Below are positions 22,092-32,609 of a stretch of DNA of 64,000 nt, one piece after another (the stretch's first letter is position 1; the number at the start of each line of letters is the position of its first letter). Source of the stretch: Diphasiastrum complanatum (taxonomy: Eukaryota; Streptophyta; Lycopodiopsida; Lycopodiales; Lycopodiaceae); contig CM055098.1 in assembly GCA_029204225.1 (NCBI GenBank), positions 17,039,775-17,103,774 on the forward strand, in the 5' to 3' direction. A model generated the notes under the pieces. That model worked only from the letters and a program-made list of their open reading frames with translations. It was not told the DNA's origin and ran no database searches. The position numbers were made by a program, and so were the translations under genes.

Positions 22092-23206
22092 TGGCTGGCC
22101 ACTATTTATAGTAAGATTTCCATCGATGGTGATATTTGGATGTCTGATCAAGTTCTAGCATGATTATGCATTGCATTGTTGATCAAATGTTACTAACCTT
22201 TGTTTGTTGAGTTGAACTTGTGGATCAAAAGCATATTTCAGGTCTATTGAGGATAAGAGACTGAGAAGAAGCTTTTTTGGATCAGATGATAACACCTAAT
22301 CATTTGCTGATTGTGAGGCTTGTGCATATTCAATACTAGCAATGTTCTGTTCAATCTATTGCTGACAATCTCCACTTCTGTGGATGAACACTCTTCTTAA
22401 GTGGATGAACCTTCTCCTTAAGTGGATGAAAAATACTCTTTGAGTGGTTTTGTATTTCTCCAAAAGGCTGAGCAAGCTCCCACTTGGATGAAAGAGCCCC
22501 TTTTGGGGGAACAGATTGTCAACAATCTTCTGCATAAATTTTGGTGTACTTTGTTGAGCATGTAAGTAGCTCTCCTTATGTAATTTGATTGGAACATTTG
22601 CTGGAAGGTTTTAACCATTATGCAAATGTGTTTTCAGGTTCTTAACAAGTTGAGGAACATTCTCATGTGAAGTGATCTTAGATCTACATCTAAACACCAA
22701 GATTTAATAAGCTAGTGAAGCTAGTTTTGTGATTCACTAAGTGTGCTCTTTCTTTCACCTCTAAAGCTTGTACTTATCACTTGTTGGAGTTTATAAACTT
22801 TTAGAAGTGTGGTTTACATGTGGTTTTACAGGTTGAATCAATATCCTAGTGTGTTGATCAAGTTTGTTCAATTCTAGGTATTCTTGGTAGCCTAGTCTTT
22901 TGTATTTTCTAAGAATGCAAGTAACTCTTCACACCATAACTTGATTTGGTCACTTGCTGGAAAGTTTGAGAGCTTAATCAAGAGTGTGTTCAGGCTGGTT
23001 TGAGTTTGTAATCCATTCTTAGTGTGTGCAAAGTGTTGCATGTGTTTTCAATCTTCCTTTCTATGCTTGGAAACTAGCCAGGTTCAAGATAGAAGTGTTT
23101 TAGGGTCCTAGACCTTCTGAGATCTCATTATCCATCATTTTTTAAGAGAAAAGTGAGTGATAGGTGTATTAGGACAGAGCCTAAAAGTTGAAGAATCATT
23201 ATATTT
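22092..23206 (+). other. Untranslated leader of element B
   Basis: About 1.1 kb between primer-binding site and gag start. No coding sense. It includes a short repeat of AAGTGGATGAA near 22398-22430. A leader of this length is compatible with packaging signals, none of which can be identified here. Confidence 0.6.
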
Positions 23207-23960
23207 ATGGCTTCCAATGGTGGGATCATGTTACAAACTAATGATAGGTTGAGTTCATCAAACTACTCTACCTGGAAAGTGAGGATGGAGCCCTTTCTTG
23301 AGTTAAATGAACTCATGGACATAGTTCCAGGAACTGAAGAGAGACCACCCACAGTTCAAGAGCAACAAAGGTTTGATAAGAAGGCTAAAAGGGCTCTTCA
23401 TATCATTAAATTGAATGTTACCAATGAACTTCTCAAGGAGTTTGGTAAAAGTCAAAGTGCAAGTGAGGCATGGAATGCCTTGAAGAAGCTCTAGGGTATT
23501 GACCCTAAGGAGACAAATATTTTCTAGTAGACAAAGAGAGGAAGAAAGTGCTCATGCATTTGTCTTGAGGGTTAAGTCCTTAAGTGATGATCTAGCATGC
23601 ATTGATGACAACATAAAAGATGGTGAAATAGTCCAGGTTATGTTGAATGGTTTGCTAGATGAACATGATGACCTTGTGCAAAGTTTTGCATTCAAAGAGT
23701 ATTGCCAAGTGTGGCTGACTTGCAAGAAATCTTATTGGCTGAAGAACATAGGTTGCAATCAATGCTTGATGGTGCATCCTTGCAAGGTGGAGGTGAAGAG
23801 GCTTTCTTCACAAAAGGCAAAGTCAAAGGCAAAGGTAAAGGCAAAGGGAAATGGTCCAAAGGTGGTAACTCGGATTATGATGATCACTCTTCCTCCTCTT
23901 CTTCTACTTCTTTTAGAAAGAAAGATAAGTCAAAGTTCAAGTGCTTTTATCGTGGGATAA
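23207..23960 (+). pseudogene. Element B gag (copia type)
   Basis: Starts MASNGGIMLQTNDRLSSSNY and continues STWKVRMEPFLEL, the conserved N-Y-x-x-W start of copia gag, then KLNVTNELLKEFGKSQSASE. A stop at 23492 and a frameshift precede the UBN2-like part (23499-23960) with FSSRQREEESAHAFVLRVKS and LDEHDDLVQSF. The protein would form particles around element RNA. Stop and frameshift suggest it no longer works. Confidence 0.8.
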
Positions 23961-24460
23961 AAGGTCATTTTGCAAATGAATGTTATAAGTGTTCTTCAAG
24001 TCTAATATCAAGTGGAAGTGACAAGGATTCATGGTGGATAGATAGTGGATCCAGTTCACACATGACTAGTCACAAGGAGTTCTTTACTTCTTTGATCTCT
24101 TATGTTGGAACCAAGAAAGTGGTTTACATGCCACATGGTGGTGAGTGTATGATCAAAGTTATTGTCTCAATTCCTATTTGTCTTTCTACTAATAGGAATG
24201 CAAGGCTTGACAATGTTCTTTACATTCCTTCACTTTCAAGGAATTTGCTAAGTGTTGGTCAAATGTTAAAGAAAGGGTACAAGACAAAGTTTGTTGGGGA
24301 TGTTTGCTTCATTACTAAGGGAGATGTCTTGATTGCTAGGGGCAATAAACAAGGTAGACCAAGCTTGATGCATCTGTTATGTATAACAAGAGGAATGAAA
24401 TGGATGTTGGTGGTTCTCTCAACTTTCAAAAGTCAATTCCTAGCATCAATAAGATTGTAG
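23702..24460 (+). pseudogene. Element B nucleocapsid and protease segment
   Basis: A 252-codon frame. A lysine-rich stretch leads to CFYRGIKGHFANEC, a zinc knuckle whose second Cys is Arg. Then SWWIDSGSSSHMTSHKEFF carries the copia aspartic-protease active site (D-S-G intact), followed by LDNVLYIPSLSRNLLSVGQM. The frame continues FVGDVCFITKGDVLIARG and then leaves known copia sequence. The GAG-pre-integrase block (LWHRRLGHP in other elements here) is absent. Confidence 0.75.
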
Positions 24461-24503
24461 ATCTTATGCAAAGTCTAAAGAGCTTCCTTATGCTAGATCT
24501 AGG

Positions 24504-25022
24504 TTGAGATCTAATGAGCTTCTTGGAGATAGTTATTGTTGTGCTAACTTGGCAGCATTTGGTGAATCTATGGTCAATGTTTTGGATCTATTGGATCTCG
24601 AAGATGGACTAGTACTACCTACTAGTCAAATGGAGTCATGTGTTGCTAAATTAGTATCATGTTTGAACTCTTCCTCTCATAGATTTCCAAGTCTTGGTAG
24701 CTCTTCAATGGAACTACATGGCAAGTGCAAAAATGGAAAAGATAAGAAGAGAGCTAACTTCATCAATAAAGGTGACGAAAACTCATCTTTGGAAATGGTT
24801 GTTGCTAATGACTTATTTACTCATTTGGAAAAAGATGGTGTTTTGAGCATGTTTGAAGAAAAAGGTTCTTTTGCATCTTTATGTGATGAGTCCAAGAAAG
24901 TCATTTGTGCAACAAGTGGTGTCACATGTATTCATAAAGAAAGTAGATCAAAAGGTTCTATCATGAGAGTGAGGAAGATCTCAAGTCAAAAGAGAGAGAT
25001 GAATGTGAAGTGTTCAAAGTAG
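24504..25022 (+). CDS. Element B ORF, 172 codons, unidentified
   Basis: Begins MRSNELLGDSYCCANLAAFG and is hydrophilic, with many Ser and Lys (CKNGKDKKRANFINKGDEN). No integrase, RT or other domain was recognised. It sits where the integrase should be. It may be a remnant of recombined polyprotein or captured sequence. Intact reading is seen, but function is unknown. Confidence 0.4.
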   Translation: MRSNELLGDSYCCANLAAFGESMVNVLDLLDLEDGLVLPTSQMESCVAKLVSCLNSSSHRFPSLGSSSMELHGKCKNGKDKKRANFINKGDENSSLEMVVANDLFTHLEKDGVLSMFEEKGSFASLCDESKKVICATSGVTCIHKESRSKGSIMRVRKISSQKREMNVKCSK

Positions 25023-25286
25023 GTGTACCTTGAATGATGCTTTTGTGAATGATAGTGAGGGTTCATTATCATTACCTATATCATTGACTAGAAATCCAGG
25101 TTTGACAAGAAAAAGTACATCAATCATTCTTATGTTGAAGGTACTATGTATTCTTTTCATGGTTTCTAATGTTTGAGATTCTTCCATTTCTTTCCACAAA
25201 AGTTACCAATCTCCCAAGAGGGAGATTGCTAACTTTTGTGGTGTGATCATTAACAGAGAGTCTTGTGAAGGAAAGGGCAAGGAAGA

Positions 25287-26606
25287 GTGACTCTTGGGAA
25301 GATCCAAGGCATGGATCTTACATCTATTCATCAACTCAAAGGATGCTATAATTGTGGTGGAGTGTTCATGCATGATCAAGATGGCAAAAAGTTGGATGAA
25401 GAAGACTACAGGGAACAACTCAAGTGGCAATTTCTTCAAGGCAAGGAAGATCTCATTGGTGAGCTCATTGAGGTTTGGTTTGAACTCAAATGTGTTGGTT
25501 TGATTAGGTTTGATACTCAACTTCATCTACTCTACTTCATGTTGGATAGAATTGTAGAAATCTATCTTTTGGTTTATGATGGTGACATTGTTTTCACTAA
25601 CTATAGTGAAAGGTTAAAATCAAGCAATGATGAGATCTTGTGGGATGTTAATCATGTGTTTGAGAGGGAGTATCTTCAGAGGTTCAGATCTGAAGATGTT
25701 TATAAATGCAAAGTCCTTGATGTTTTATTGGAAGATCAAGATGTTGATCTTGAATTGCTTCATCAATACCAAGAGGCAAGTAGCAATTGGAAGCTAGTCA
25801 AAAGCATCAAAGGGGAGCCACATGGGCAAAGAATTTTGGATATGTTTTTACAGGTTCTTGAAGGTCCAAGTAAGGTTCTTGGAGTAGCAAGGAAGTGTCA
25901 TTTTACTTTACCTTACTTATTTAATCTCATGTATGAACATTGTCATGTGTTGGAATTGTCAAAATTCAATGGAACTAGTTCCATAGTTTTGCATCCTTTG
26001 AAACTGGTCAATATGTTTACTTTTGAGCAAAGTTCAAGATCTAGCATTCTAGTGTTGGCAAATTGGCAAATTGATGACAATGTAGGATCAAGGGTTGTAT
26101 GCAAATCTTGTGTAGATACTTCAAGTATTCCAAGTTCAGGTTTTGCTCATTCAAATGGAGCAGAGAACACATCATTTTGGCATTCATTCACTCAAGGGCT
26201 TTCATGGATTGGAGATCTACAAAGGCAAAGAGGTGATGGAGGTTCATTCATGGAGATACATGGTGCATTCACTATGGGCATAGTGGAATATGAAGGAGGC
26301 ATGCAAACATTTGCTGGTTACTTTCACTTACAACTTGTTTGCTGCTGTTTTACAGAGAATTCAAAGGTGGATACATGGAGGAATCCTTTCATTATGATTC
26401 TATGTTCTTTTACATGTATCTTGTTCACCATTCTATGTAAAATTGATGTAAGAAATAGTGAAGCATCCTATATGGACACTATTATCTATATCAATTATGT
26501 TGTACTTCATATTGTATATATTAGAATACTTGAGAAGAGATCTATTATCATGATGGAGATCATTCTTAGGTTTGAGCAAAGTAGTGTTGTAAAACTAGCA
26601 AGTTAA
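25287..26606 (+). CDS. Element B 439-codon ORF before the 3' LTR
   Basis: The longest uninterrupted frame of the element, ending 14 bases before the 3' LTR. Residues about 70-110 (GLIRFDTQLHLLYFML, then YLLVYDGDIVFTNYSERL) resemble the copia RT segment around the YVDD box, but the box reads VYDGD, so any RT would lack its first catalytic Asp pair. The C-terminal part has two hydrophobic stretches (for example PFIMILCSFTCILFTILC near residues 369-386) that could span a membrane. Alternatives are a very diverged RT fragment, an envelope-position ORF, or captured sequence. The alignment to RT is by eye and weak. Confidence 0.45.
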   Translation: MTLGKIQGMDLTSIHQLKGCYNCGGVFMHDQDGKKLDEEDYREQLKWQFLQGKEDLIGELIEVWFELKCVGLIRFDTQLHLLYFMLDRIVEIYLLVYDGDIVFTNYSERLKSSNDEILWDVNHVFEREYLQRFRSEDVYKCKVLDVLLEDQDVDLELLHQYQEASSNWKLVKSIKGEPHGQRILDMFLQVLEGPSKVLGVARKCHFTLPYLFNLMYEHCHVLELSKFNGTSSIVLHPLKLVNMFTFEQSSRSSILVLANWQIDDNVGSRVVCKSCVDTSSIPSSGFAHSNGAENTSFWHSFTQGLSWIGDLQRQRGDGGSFMEIHGAFTMGIVEYEGGMQTFAGYFHLQLVCCCFTENSKVDTWRNPFIMILCSFTCILFTILCKIDVRNSEASYMDTIIYINYVVLHIVYIRILEKRSIIMMEIILRFEQSSVVKLAS

Positions 26607-26619
26607 GTTGAAGAGGGAG
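26606..26619 (+). promoter_or_regulatory. Polypurine tract of element B
   Basis: GTTGAAGAGGGAG immediately before the 3' LTR, the expected primer for plus-strand synthesis. Confidence 0.8.
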
Positions 26620-27273
26620 TGTGAAAATTGTCAACATTTCCTAGCTAGTTTGAGGCCTAAATTGGCAATTTTTGTACATAGTTTTGGATCTAACCTTTAA
26701 CACGTGTGAAAGAGACCTAGATACTTTTATTTTAGTATATATTTCATATTGAATAAGTCTCAAATGTCAGGACCTTCAAAATGACACCAAAATCATGCTA
26801 TTTGGACATATAGGCCAAAATTGGCTATTTTAGGTTACTGGTGCCCTAAAATTGGGTCCTAGTTCTAGAGAGAGGAGAGAGAGTCATCTCTCTCACCTAT
26901 ATTAGGCTGAAATCTGTGGAGAACAGGTTGGAGAAACTTATTGTATTGTTGAGAGAGATCAATAGATCATTGTCACAGTTTCTTCCTCCATTGAGAGCAT
27001 TGCTTTGTGTATTGTCTTCAAGCTATTATGTATGATCTTAGGAGATTTTCCAAAGTGATAGGCTACTGTAGTAAGGCCTTTTTGCTACTATGTTTGGCTT
27101 CCATCAGTACCTTTCATTAGTTTCTTTTTTCTCTTGAATGCTTTGTCAAGTTCATGTGTATCAAAGGTAGCATTAAGATGCTTTGCCATTTATAGCTTTT
27201 GTAGCTTGTTGTGCAAAGATCTTAGCCAAGTATTTTGGGAGTTTGGATCCATTCAAGATCCACTTTTTTCACA
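26620..27273 (+). repeat. 3' LTR of element B
   Basis: Partner of 21423-22079, with about 34 substitutions and three small indels by hand count. The palindrome has one change here (CTTTAACACGTGTGAAAG, 26695-26712). Followed by TSD TTGCA. Confidence 0.92.
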
Positions 27274-27278
27274 TTGCA

Positions 27279-28084
27279 TGGCTTTCGAGTTGGGGTGGCC
27301 CAGCCTCCTATGTCATAGATCTTCACTTGAGAGCCTTCCTTGTAACACAATGTCTAAACAAAGATTAGCAGTTTCATATCCATTAAGCTTGAGTATTCTT
27401 CCAAAATGAGAGCATGATGCTAAAACATCATTATTTCTTGTGATCAAGCAAGTACCATCTTTAAAATCTACTTGTAGACCCTCATCATTGAGTTGGCCTA
27501 AACTTATGAGATTTTTAGTCAAACTAGGTACATAGAGCACATCATTGAGATTTAGCTTATCTAAAGATATGCATCCTGTGACTTCTACCATACATTCCTC
27601 ATCATCTGCTGTGTAAATGCAATTTATTGATCCTTTGTATGGTACTAGTTTAGAAAATGAATTCTATCACTACTCATGTGGGATGAAGTCCCACTACCAA
27701 GACACCATACATTAGAATGCTTATAAAAGGAAGATGAAAAGTTAGACATCATAAGTGAATCCTCCCTATCACAAGGAGATTCATTTTCACAAGTGATATT
27801 AGCTTGCTTGGACTTTCTTTTGTAGCATTGGGATGCAAAATACCTCTTCTTGCCACATGAAAAACAAGTGACTTTGTACTTATCCTTCTTCACATTGTAT
27901 GTGCTTGCCTCCTTCTTGGGTGTCTTCTCCAAGTCTTTTGAGTTGTCTTTGGAGCTTTTGCCTTTCTTCTTGCGACATTTAATTTTCGCAATTGGCCTAA
28001 AGTCCTTTTATTTACAACTAACCAATCAAATAACCATGTGATCATCAAGTTGGACTTACACACGAAGGGTGCCAAATCCGTCAC
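27279..28084 (-). pseudogene. Copia element A: gag end, protease and pre-integrase
   Basis: Minus strand, in order: basic gag remnant (28084-27890), zinc knuckle CFSCGKKRYFASQC (CCHC with H replaced by Y), a protease site reading WCLGSGTSSHM (D-S-G changed to G-S-G, so inactive), DVLYVPSLTKNLISLGQL (27591 on), and the start of the GAG-pre-integrase box RRLGHPN at about 27295. The last continues across element B at 21417. This position shows that B inserted in the middle of A's pre-integrase region. Confidence 0.85.
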
Positions 28085-28215
28085 ACTTATTAACTAATGT
28101 AGATCTTTGATCTAGGCTAATAATAAGATGATGTCAATGTGAAGAATTAAAAAAGATTATCTATGTTAGATATAGGGGTCTTATGTTTTTTCATATCAAG
28201 CATCTAGGTGTAGGA

Positions 28216-28817
28216 TGTTGATAGGAACAAATTTGGCATAGATGGCAAATTATGCATTTCCACTTGTAATGCCACTATTGAGCCAAAATAGAGTAAGAGG
28301 CTAAACTCGTGCCAATTAGAGTGTAGACAAGTGTAATGCTTTTGTTTGATGAATTCTAAGAGGTCCAATAGGATTTAGAGGTGGAACCATGTGAGGTCCA
28401 ATAGGAATTTGAGGTGTGCTTGAATATAGTCCAATAGAATTAAGAGGTGCATGGATCAATGGTCCAATAGGATTAAGAGATGACAAAGTGTGGTCCAATC
28501 ATAGTTAAGCATAGTGGTAGCTCGTGGATCTACTAGTATCATTGTACTCCTCATTTTGGATCTAATCGATTTGGTGATTGTGTGGATTTTAAGTGTCATT
28601 GGATTTCTAGCTTTCTCTCTCTACCCGAGAGCTCATGATGATTTTTCTCTCTCTACCCAAGGAGAGCAGCTTGTTTTTACTTAGAATATTTTTTTAATAC
28701 TTCCCACATGTGTGAGTGAGAGTTGGAAGTGATTGAATGCATGTAGTCGTGTGTTTTTGCCATAGAATCAAAGATAGATCTTGAATCTCAATCTAGTTTT
28801 GATCTTGGTGCATCTAC
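28216..28817 (+). repeat. Left LTR of copia C
   Basis: Starts TGTTGATAGGAACAAATTTG and ends GTGCATCTAC. It carries four imperfect units based on GGTCCAATAGGATTAAGAGG (28360-28500). The right LTR has fewer units, which explains most of the 80-bp length difference (602 versus 522). Confidence 0.8.
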
Positions 28818-28819
28818 CC

Positions 28820-30000
28820 TCCAAAGACAAAGATGAGGAGAAAGATGATTCCTCTAATGCTTCATCATCCAAGCTCAAGAAGAAGAAGATCAAGTGCTTT
28901 TATTGTGGCAAGAAAGGCCATTATGCCACCAATTGCTTCAAGAAGAAGAATCAACTCAAGCAAGCCAACATTACCAATGAGAATGAAGACACTATTGCAA
29001 GTGATGGAGAGGGATCTCTTATGGTCTCTAGTTTCTCATCTACTCCTTTCAAAAAGGACGACCTATGGTATATTGATAGTGGAGCCTCTTTACATATGTG
29101 TAGCTCCAAGGACTCTTTCTCTTCTATTGCACCTTATGATGGAGTCAAGAAATCAATATACACTGCAAATGATTTTGAATGTCCTATTGAAGGCATAGGG
29201 AACATTCTCTTGAAGCTTGCATCCTCTAAAGTCCGTTCTCTCTCTAAAGTTCTTTATGTACCTAAGCTTACTAAGAATCTTATTAGTGTTGGCCAATTGC
29301 TTGATAATGGCCTTGATGTAAAATTCAATGTTGATACTTGCACTATCAAGAAGAATGATGAGATACTTGCATTAGGATCTAGATTTGGAGGCATCTATAA
29401 ACTAGATCCAAATGAGTATGTGAATGCTTGTAATGTTGCTCTTGTGAACAAGCTCTCTATGGAGGAATTATGGCATAGGAGGTTGGGACATCCCAACTAC
29501 AAATCCATGCTCTCTATGATTAAAGAAGCCAAAGCTATTGGCTTGTCAAAGTCATTCTCCAAGAAGATCAAGCCTTGTGAGGCTTGTGCTATTGCTAAAT
29601 CTCACAAAAAGCCATTTACAAGATCTTCTATCAAAATCAAGTATCCTTTGGAGTTAATCCACTCGGATGTGAACTTCTCATCAACTACAATCAAGGGAGG
29701 AGCCACTTGTTTTGTTACTTTCATTGATGATTTCACAAGATTCACTTGGATATATCTTCTTGCTTCTAAATCTATGGTGTTTGATCATTTCCTTATTTTC
29801 AAAGCTTATGTAGAGAAGCAATTCTCATTCAAGATTAAAGCTCTTAGAAGTGATGGAGGTGGTGAATATATCTCCAATAAATTTCATGATTTTTGTGAGC
29901 TTAATGGCATCAAAAGAGAGTTCTCTTGTGCCTACTCTCCATCTCAAAATGGAGTGGCCTAGAGAAAGAATAGATCTCTATGTGAATGTGCAAAACCTAT
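28820..30000 (+). pseudogene. Copia C nucleocapsid, protease and integrase
   Basis: One long frame (to 29962) with CFYCGKKGHYATNC (intact CCHC knuckle), DLWYIDSGASLHM (protease active site D-S-G), LWHRRLGHPNYKSM (pre-integrase), an HHCC-like CEACAIAKSHKKPF, and integrase core residues in LIHSDVNFSS and LRSDGGGEYIS. The third catalytic residue is lost: the codon for Glu of GVAERKN is a TAG stop. The protein would mature the polyprotein and insert element DNA. Apart from that stop the frame is well kept. Confidence 0.88.
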
Positions 30001-30005
30001 GAGAA

Positions 30006-31454
30006 TTGAGGCATCTTTGGGGAGAAGCCATTAATTGTGCAAATTATCTTTGCAATAGGCTCCCACATATAGCTCTTGGAAGAAAGTCACCATATGAGAT
30101 CTTATATTTGAAGAAGCCTAAGGGTGATCACCTTAGAGTTTTTGGATGCATATGCTTTGCCCATATTCCCTTGGAAACAAGGAAGAAGGAAGATCCTAGT
30201 GCATGCAAAGGGATCATGGTTGGATACTCATTCACCAAGAAGGCCTATAGAGTCTTTATACTCTCTACTTCTCAAGTTATTGAAAGTAGAGATGTTGTCT
30301 TTCATGAAGAACAACACTCATCTTTTGAAGAGGCCGAGATCAAGAAGTCTATGGATGCATCACCAGTTATTGATTTTGAAGACAATCATGATGTGATGGG
30401 GTCGAGATTTGAAGAAGACTCTCCTCAGATTTTCTCACCAAGAAGATCCATGAGAGATAGATCCAAGCCTAAGAGGCTCTCATATGTTGACAAAGGCAAA
30501 CAAGTGGATCTTGATTCCAGTAATTATGTTTTTTATGTCTCTCATGAAGAGCCAAAAAATGTACAAGAGACACTCAATACCAAGGAGTGGTATGATGCCA
30601 TGAAGCAAGAGTATGATGAATTGATCACCAACAATACTTGGGAGCTTGTGGATTCTCCATTCAATAAGCATGTAATTGGTTGCAAGTGAGTATTTTGGAT
30701 CAAGTTCAATCATGATGGCACCATCAACAAGTATAAATTATGTGCCAAAGGATTTGCTCAAATCCATGGCCTTGATTATGAGGAGACCTTTGCACCCGTT
30801 GCAAAGATGGTGACAATAAGAAATCTTATTTCTCTTGCTTGTTTCTTTAAGTGGAAGGTGTTCCAATTAGATGTATCCAATGCTTTTCTAAATGGTTATA
30901 TTGAGGAGGAGATCTATATGGAACAACCTCAAGGATTCATCAAGGATGAGTCCAAAGTGTGCTTGCTCTTCAAAAGTCTTTATGGACTCAAGCAAGCACC
31001 AAGATCATGGTATTCAAGACTTAATTCTTTTCTTATCTCACTAGGATCTACTCTTAGTGACTATGATCTTTCCATGTATCTAAAGTTTGTTGATAGCAAT
31101 ATTGTCATTCTTCTAATCTATGTTGATGACATTATTCTTTGTGGAAGTTGTATCAAGCTAGTTGATGAAACTAAGCTAGCACTTGGATGTGAGTTTAAAA
31201 TGCAAGATCTAGAAGAAATACACTACATCCTAGGCCTAGAAATTGATTTTTATGAAAATCATGTCTTTATATGCCAATCTAGATATGCTCACTCTATGTT
31301 GAAAAAAATTCATATGGAAAATTCTAAGAGCATAGATACTCCAATGGAGCAAATTGTAAAAGATCCTAATGAAGGTGATGAAAGATCCTTTGAGGACATC
31401 ACACTTTTTAGGAGTCTTGTAGGCTCCTTGATTTGCAAAGCTCACCATTACTAG
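30006..31454 (+). pseudogene. Copia C integrase C-terminus and reverse transcriptase
   Basis: Frame 30006-30689 holds the linker with VFGCICFAHIPLE and SRDVVFHEEQHSS. After a TGA at 30687 the RT continues (30807-31454) with FQLDVSNAFLNGYIEEEIYM, LYGLKQAPRSWYSRL and the catalytic ILLIYVDDIILCG. It copies element RNA into DNA. It is closely related to element A's RT at 20.1 kb. A stop at 31452 breaks the frame before RNase H. Confidence 0.88.
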
Positions 31455-32093
31455 GCCCGATCTAAGTTTTTGTGTGCACAAATTGAGTCAATTTATGCAA
31501 GATCCTAAGATCCATCATTGGTAGATGGCCAAGAGGATTCTAAGATATGTATCTTCATCTTGTGATTATGGTCTACTTCATAAAAGTGAAGATCTATCCA
31601 TTGTTGGCTACTCGGATTCAGACTTTGCAAGTGACAAGATGGACCGAAAGTCTATCAGTGCATACACTATCTTTCTTGGAGCAATCTAATATCTTGGCTT
31701 TCCAAAAAGCAAGATACTATATCTCTCTCTTCATGTGAGGCCGAGTACAAAGCACTCAGTACAACTACCAAAGAGGTGCTTTGGATCAAAAGGTTATTAA
31801 TGGAGCTAAAGTGCATCAAGGAAGATGATCTACCAATGATCAAGTGTGATAACATCTTGGCCCAAGCTCTTGCCAATAATCTCATATTTCATGCAAGAAG
31901 CAAGCACATAGAAGTGGCACACCATTTTGTGAGAGAAAAGCTTATTGGAGGAGAAATCTATTTGGAACATGTCAACTCGTCCTCTTGTATTGCCGATCTA
32001 CTCACCAAGCCTTTGAACAAAAGTGCTTTCATCAAGCATAGATCTAGGGGTCTTATGTTTTTTCATATCAAGCATCTAGGTGTAGGATGTTGA
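31455..32093 (+). pseudogene. Copia C RNase H
   Basis: In shifted frames the segment reads VGYSDSDFASDKMDRKSIS (RNase H start with catalytic D), then MLWIKRLLMELK and ADLLTKPLNKSAFIKH, the usual end of copia polyproteins. RNase H removes RNA from the RNA-DNA hybrid. Two frameshifts and a stop interrupt it. The last codons run into the right repeat. Confidence 0.8.
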
Positions 32094-32609
32094 TAGGAAC
32101 AAATTTGGCATAGATGACAAATTATGCATTTCCACTTGCAATGCCACTATTGAGCCAAAATAGAGTAAGAGGCTAAACTCGTGCCAATTAGAGTGTAGAC
32201 TAGGAATTTGAGGTGTGCTTGAATATAGTCCAATAGAATTAAGAGGTGCATGGTCCAATAGGATTAAGAGGTGACAAAGTGTGGTCCAATCATAGTTAAG
32301 CATAGTGGTAGCTCGTGGATCTACTAGTATCATTGTACTCCTCATTTTGGATCTAATTGATTTGGTGATTGTGTGGATTTTGAGTGTCATTGAATTTCTA
32401 GCTTTCTCTCTCTACTTGAGAGCTCATGATGATTTTTCTCTCTCTACTTGAGGAGAGCAGCTTGTTTTTACTTAGAATAATTTTTGAGTACTTCCCACTT
32501 GTGTGAGTGAGAGTTGGAAGTGATTGAATGCATGTAGTAGTGTGTTTTTGCCACAGAATCAAAGATAGATCTTGAATCTCAATCTAGTCTTAATCTTGGT
32601 GCATCTACA
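32088..32609 (+). repeat. Right LTR of copia C
   Basis: Direct copy of the left LTR with an internal deletion of about 80 bp among the GGTCCAATAGG units. Ends ATCTACA. Confidence 0.82.

Larger units (their letters stand above)
21423..27273 (+). mobile_element. Element B: LTR retrotransposon nested in copia A
   Basis: A 5.85-kb element with a 657-bp 5' LTR and a 654-bp 3' LTR, both starting TGTGAAAATTGTC and ending TTTCACA, flanked by the 5-bp duplication TTGCA (21418-21422 and 27274-27278). A primer-binding site for initiator tRNA-Met follows the first LTR and a purine tract precedes the second. By hand the LTRs differ at about 5 percent of sites. Inside are a copia-type gag, a degraded zinc knuckle, a protease segment and two long ORFs of unclear nature. 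No intact integrase, RT or RNase H motif is found, so the element is probably non-autonomous or highly diverged. Confidence 0.9.
28164..32609 (+). mobile_element. Copia element C
   Basis: Plus-strand Ty1/copia element of the same broad family as A. Two direct repeats (about 28165-28817 and 32038-32609) flank gag zinc knuckle, protease, integrase, RT and RNase H. No primer-binding site follows the first repeat; the sequence goes straight from LTR end to the gag knuckle, so leader and gag N-terminus were deleted. The first repeat also includes the last 50 bases of the pol frame. Either the LTR overlaps the end of pol, or the left copy comes from recombination between elements. Confidence 0.8.
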
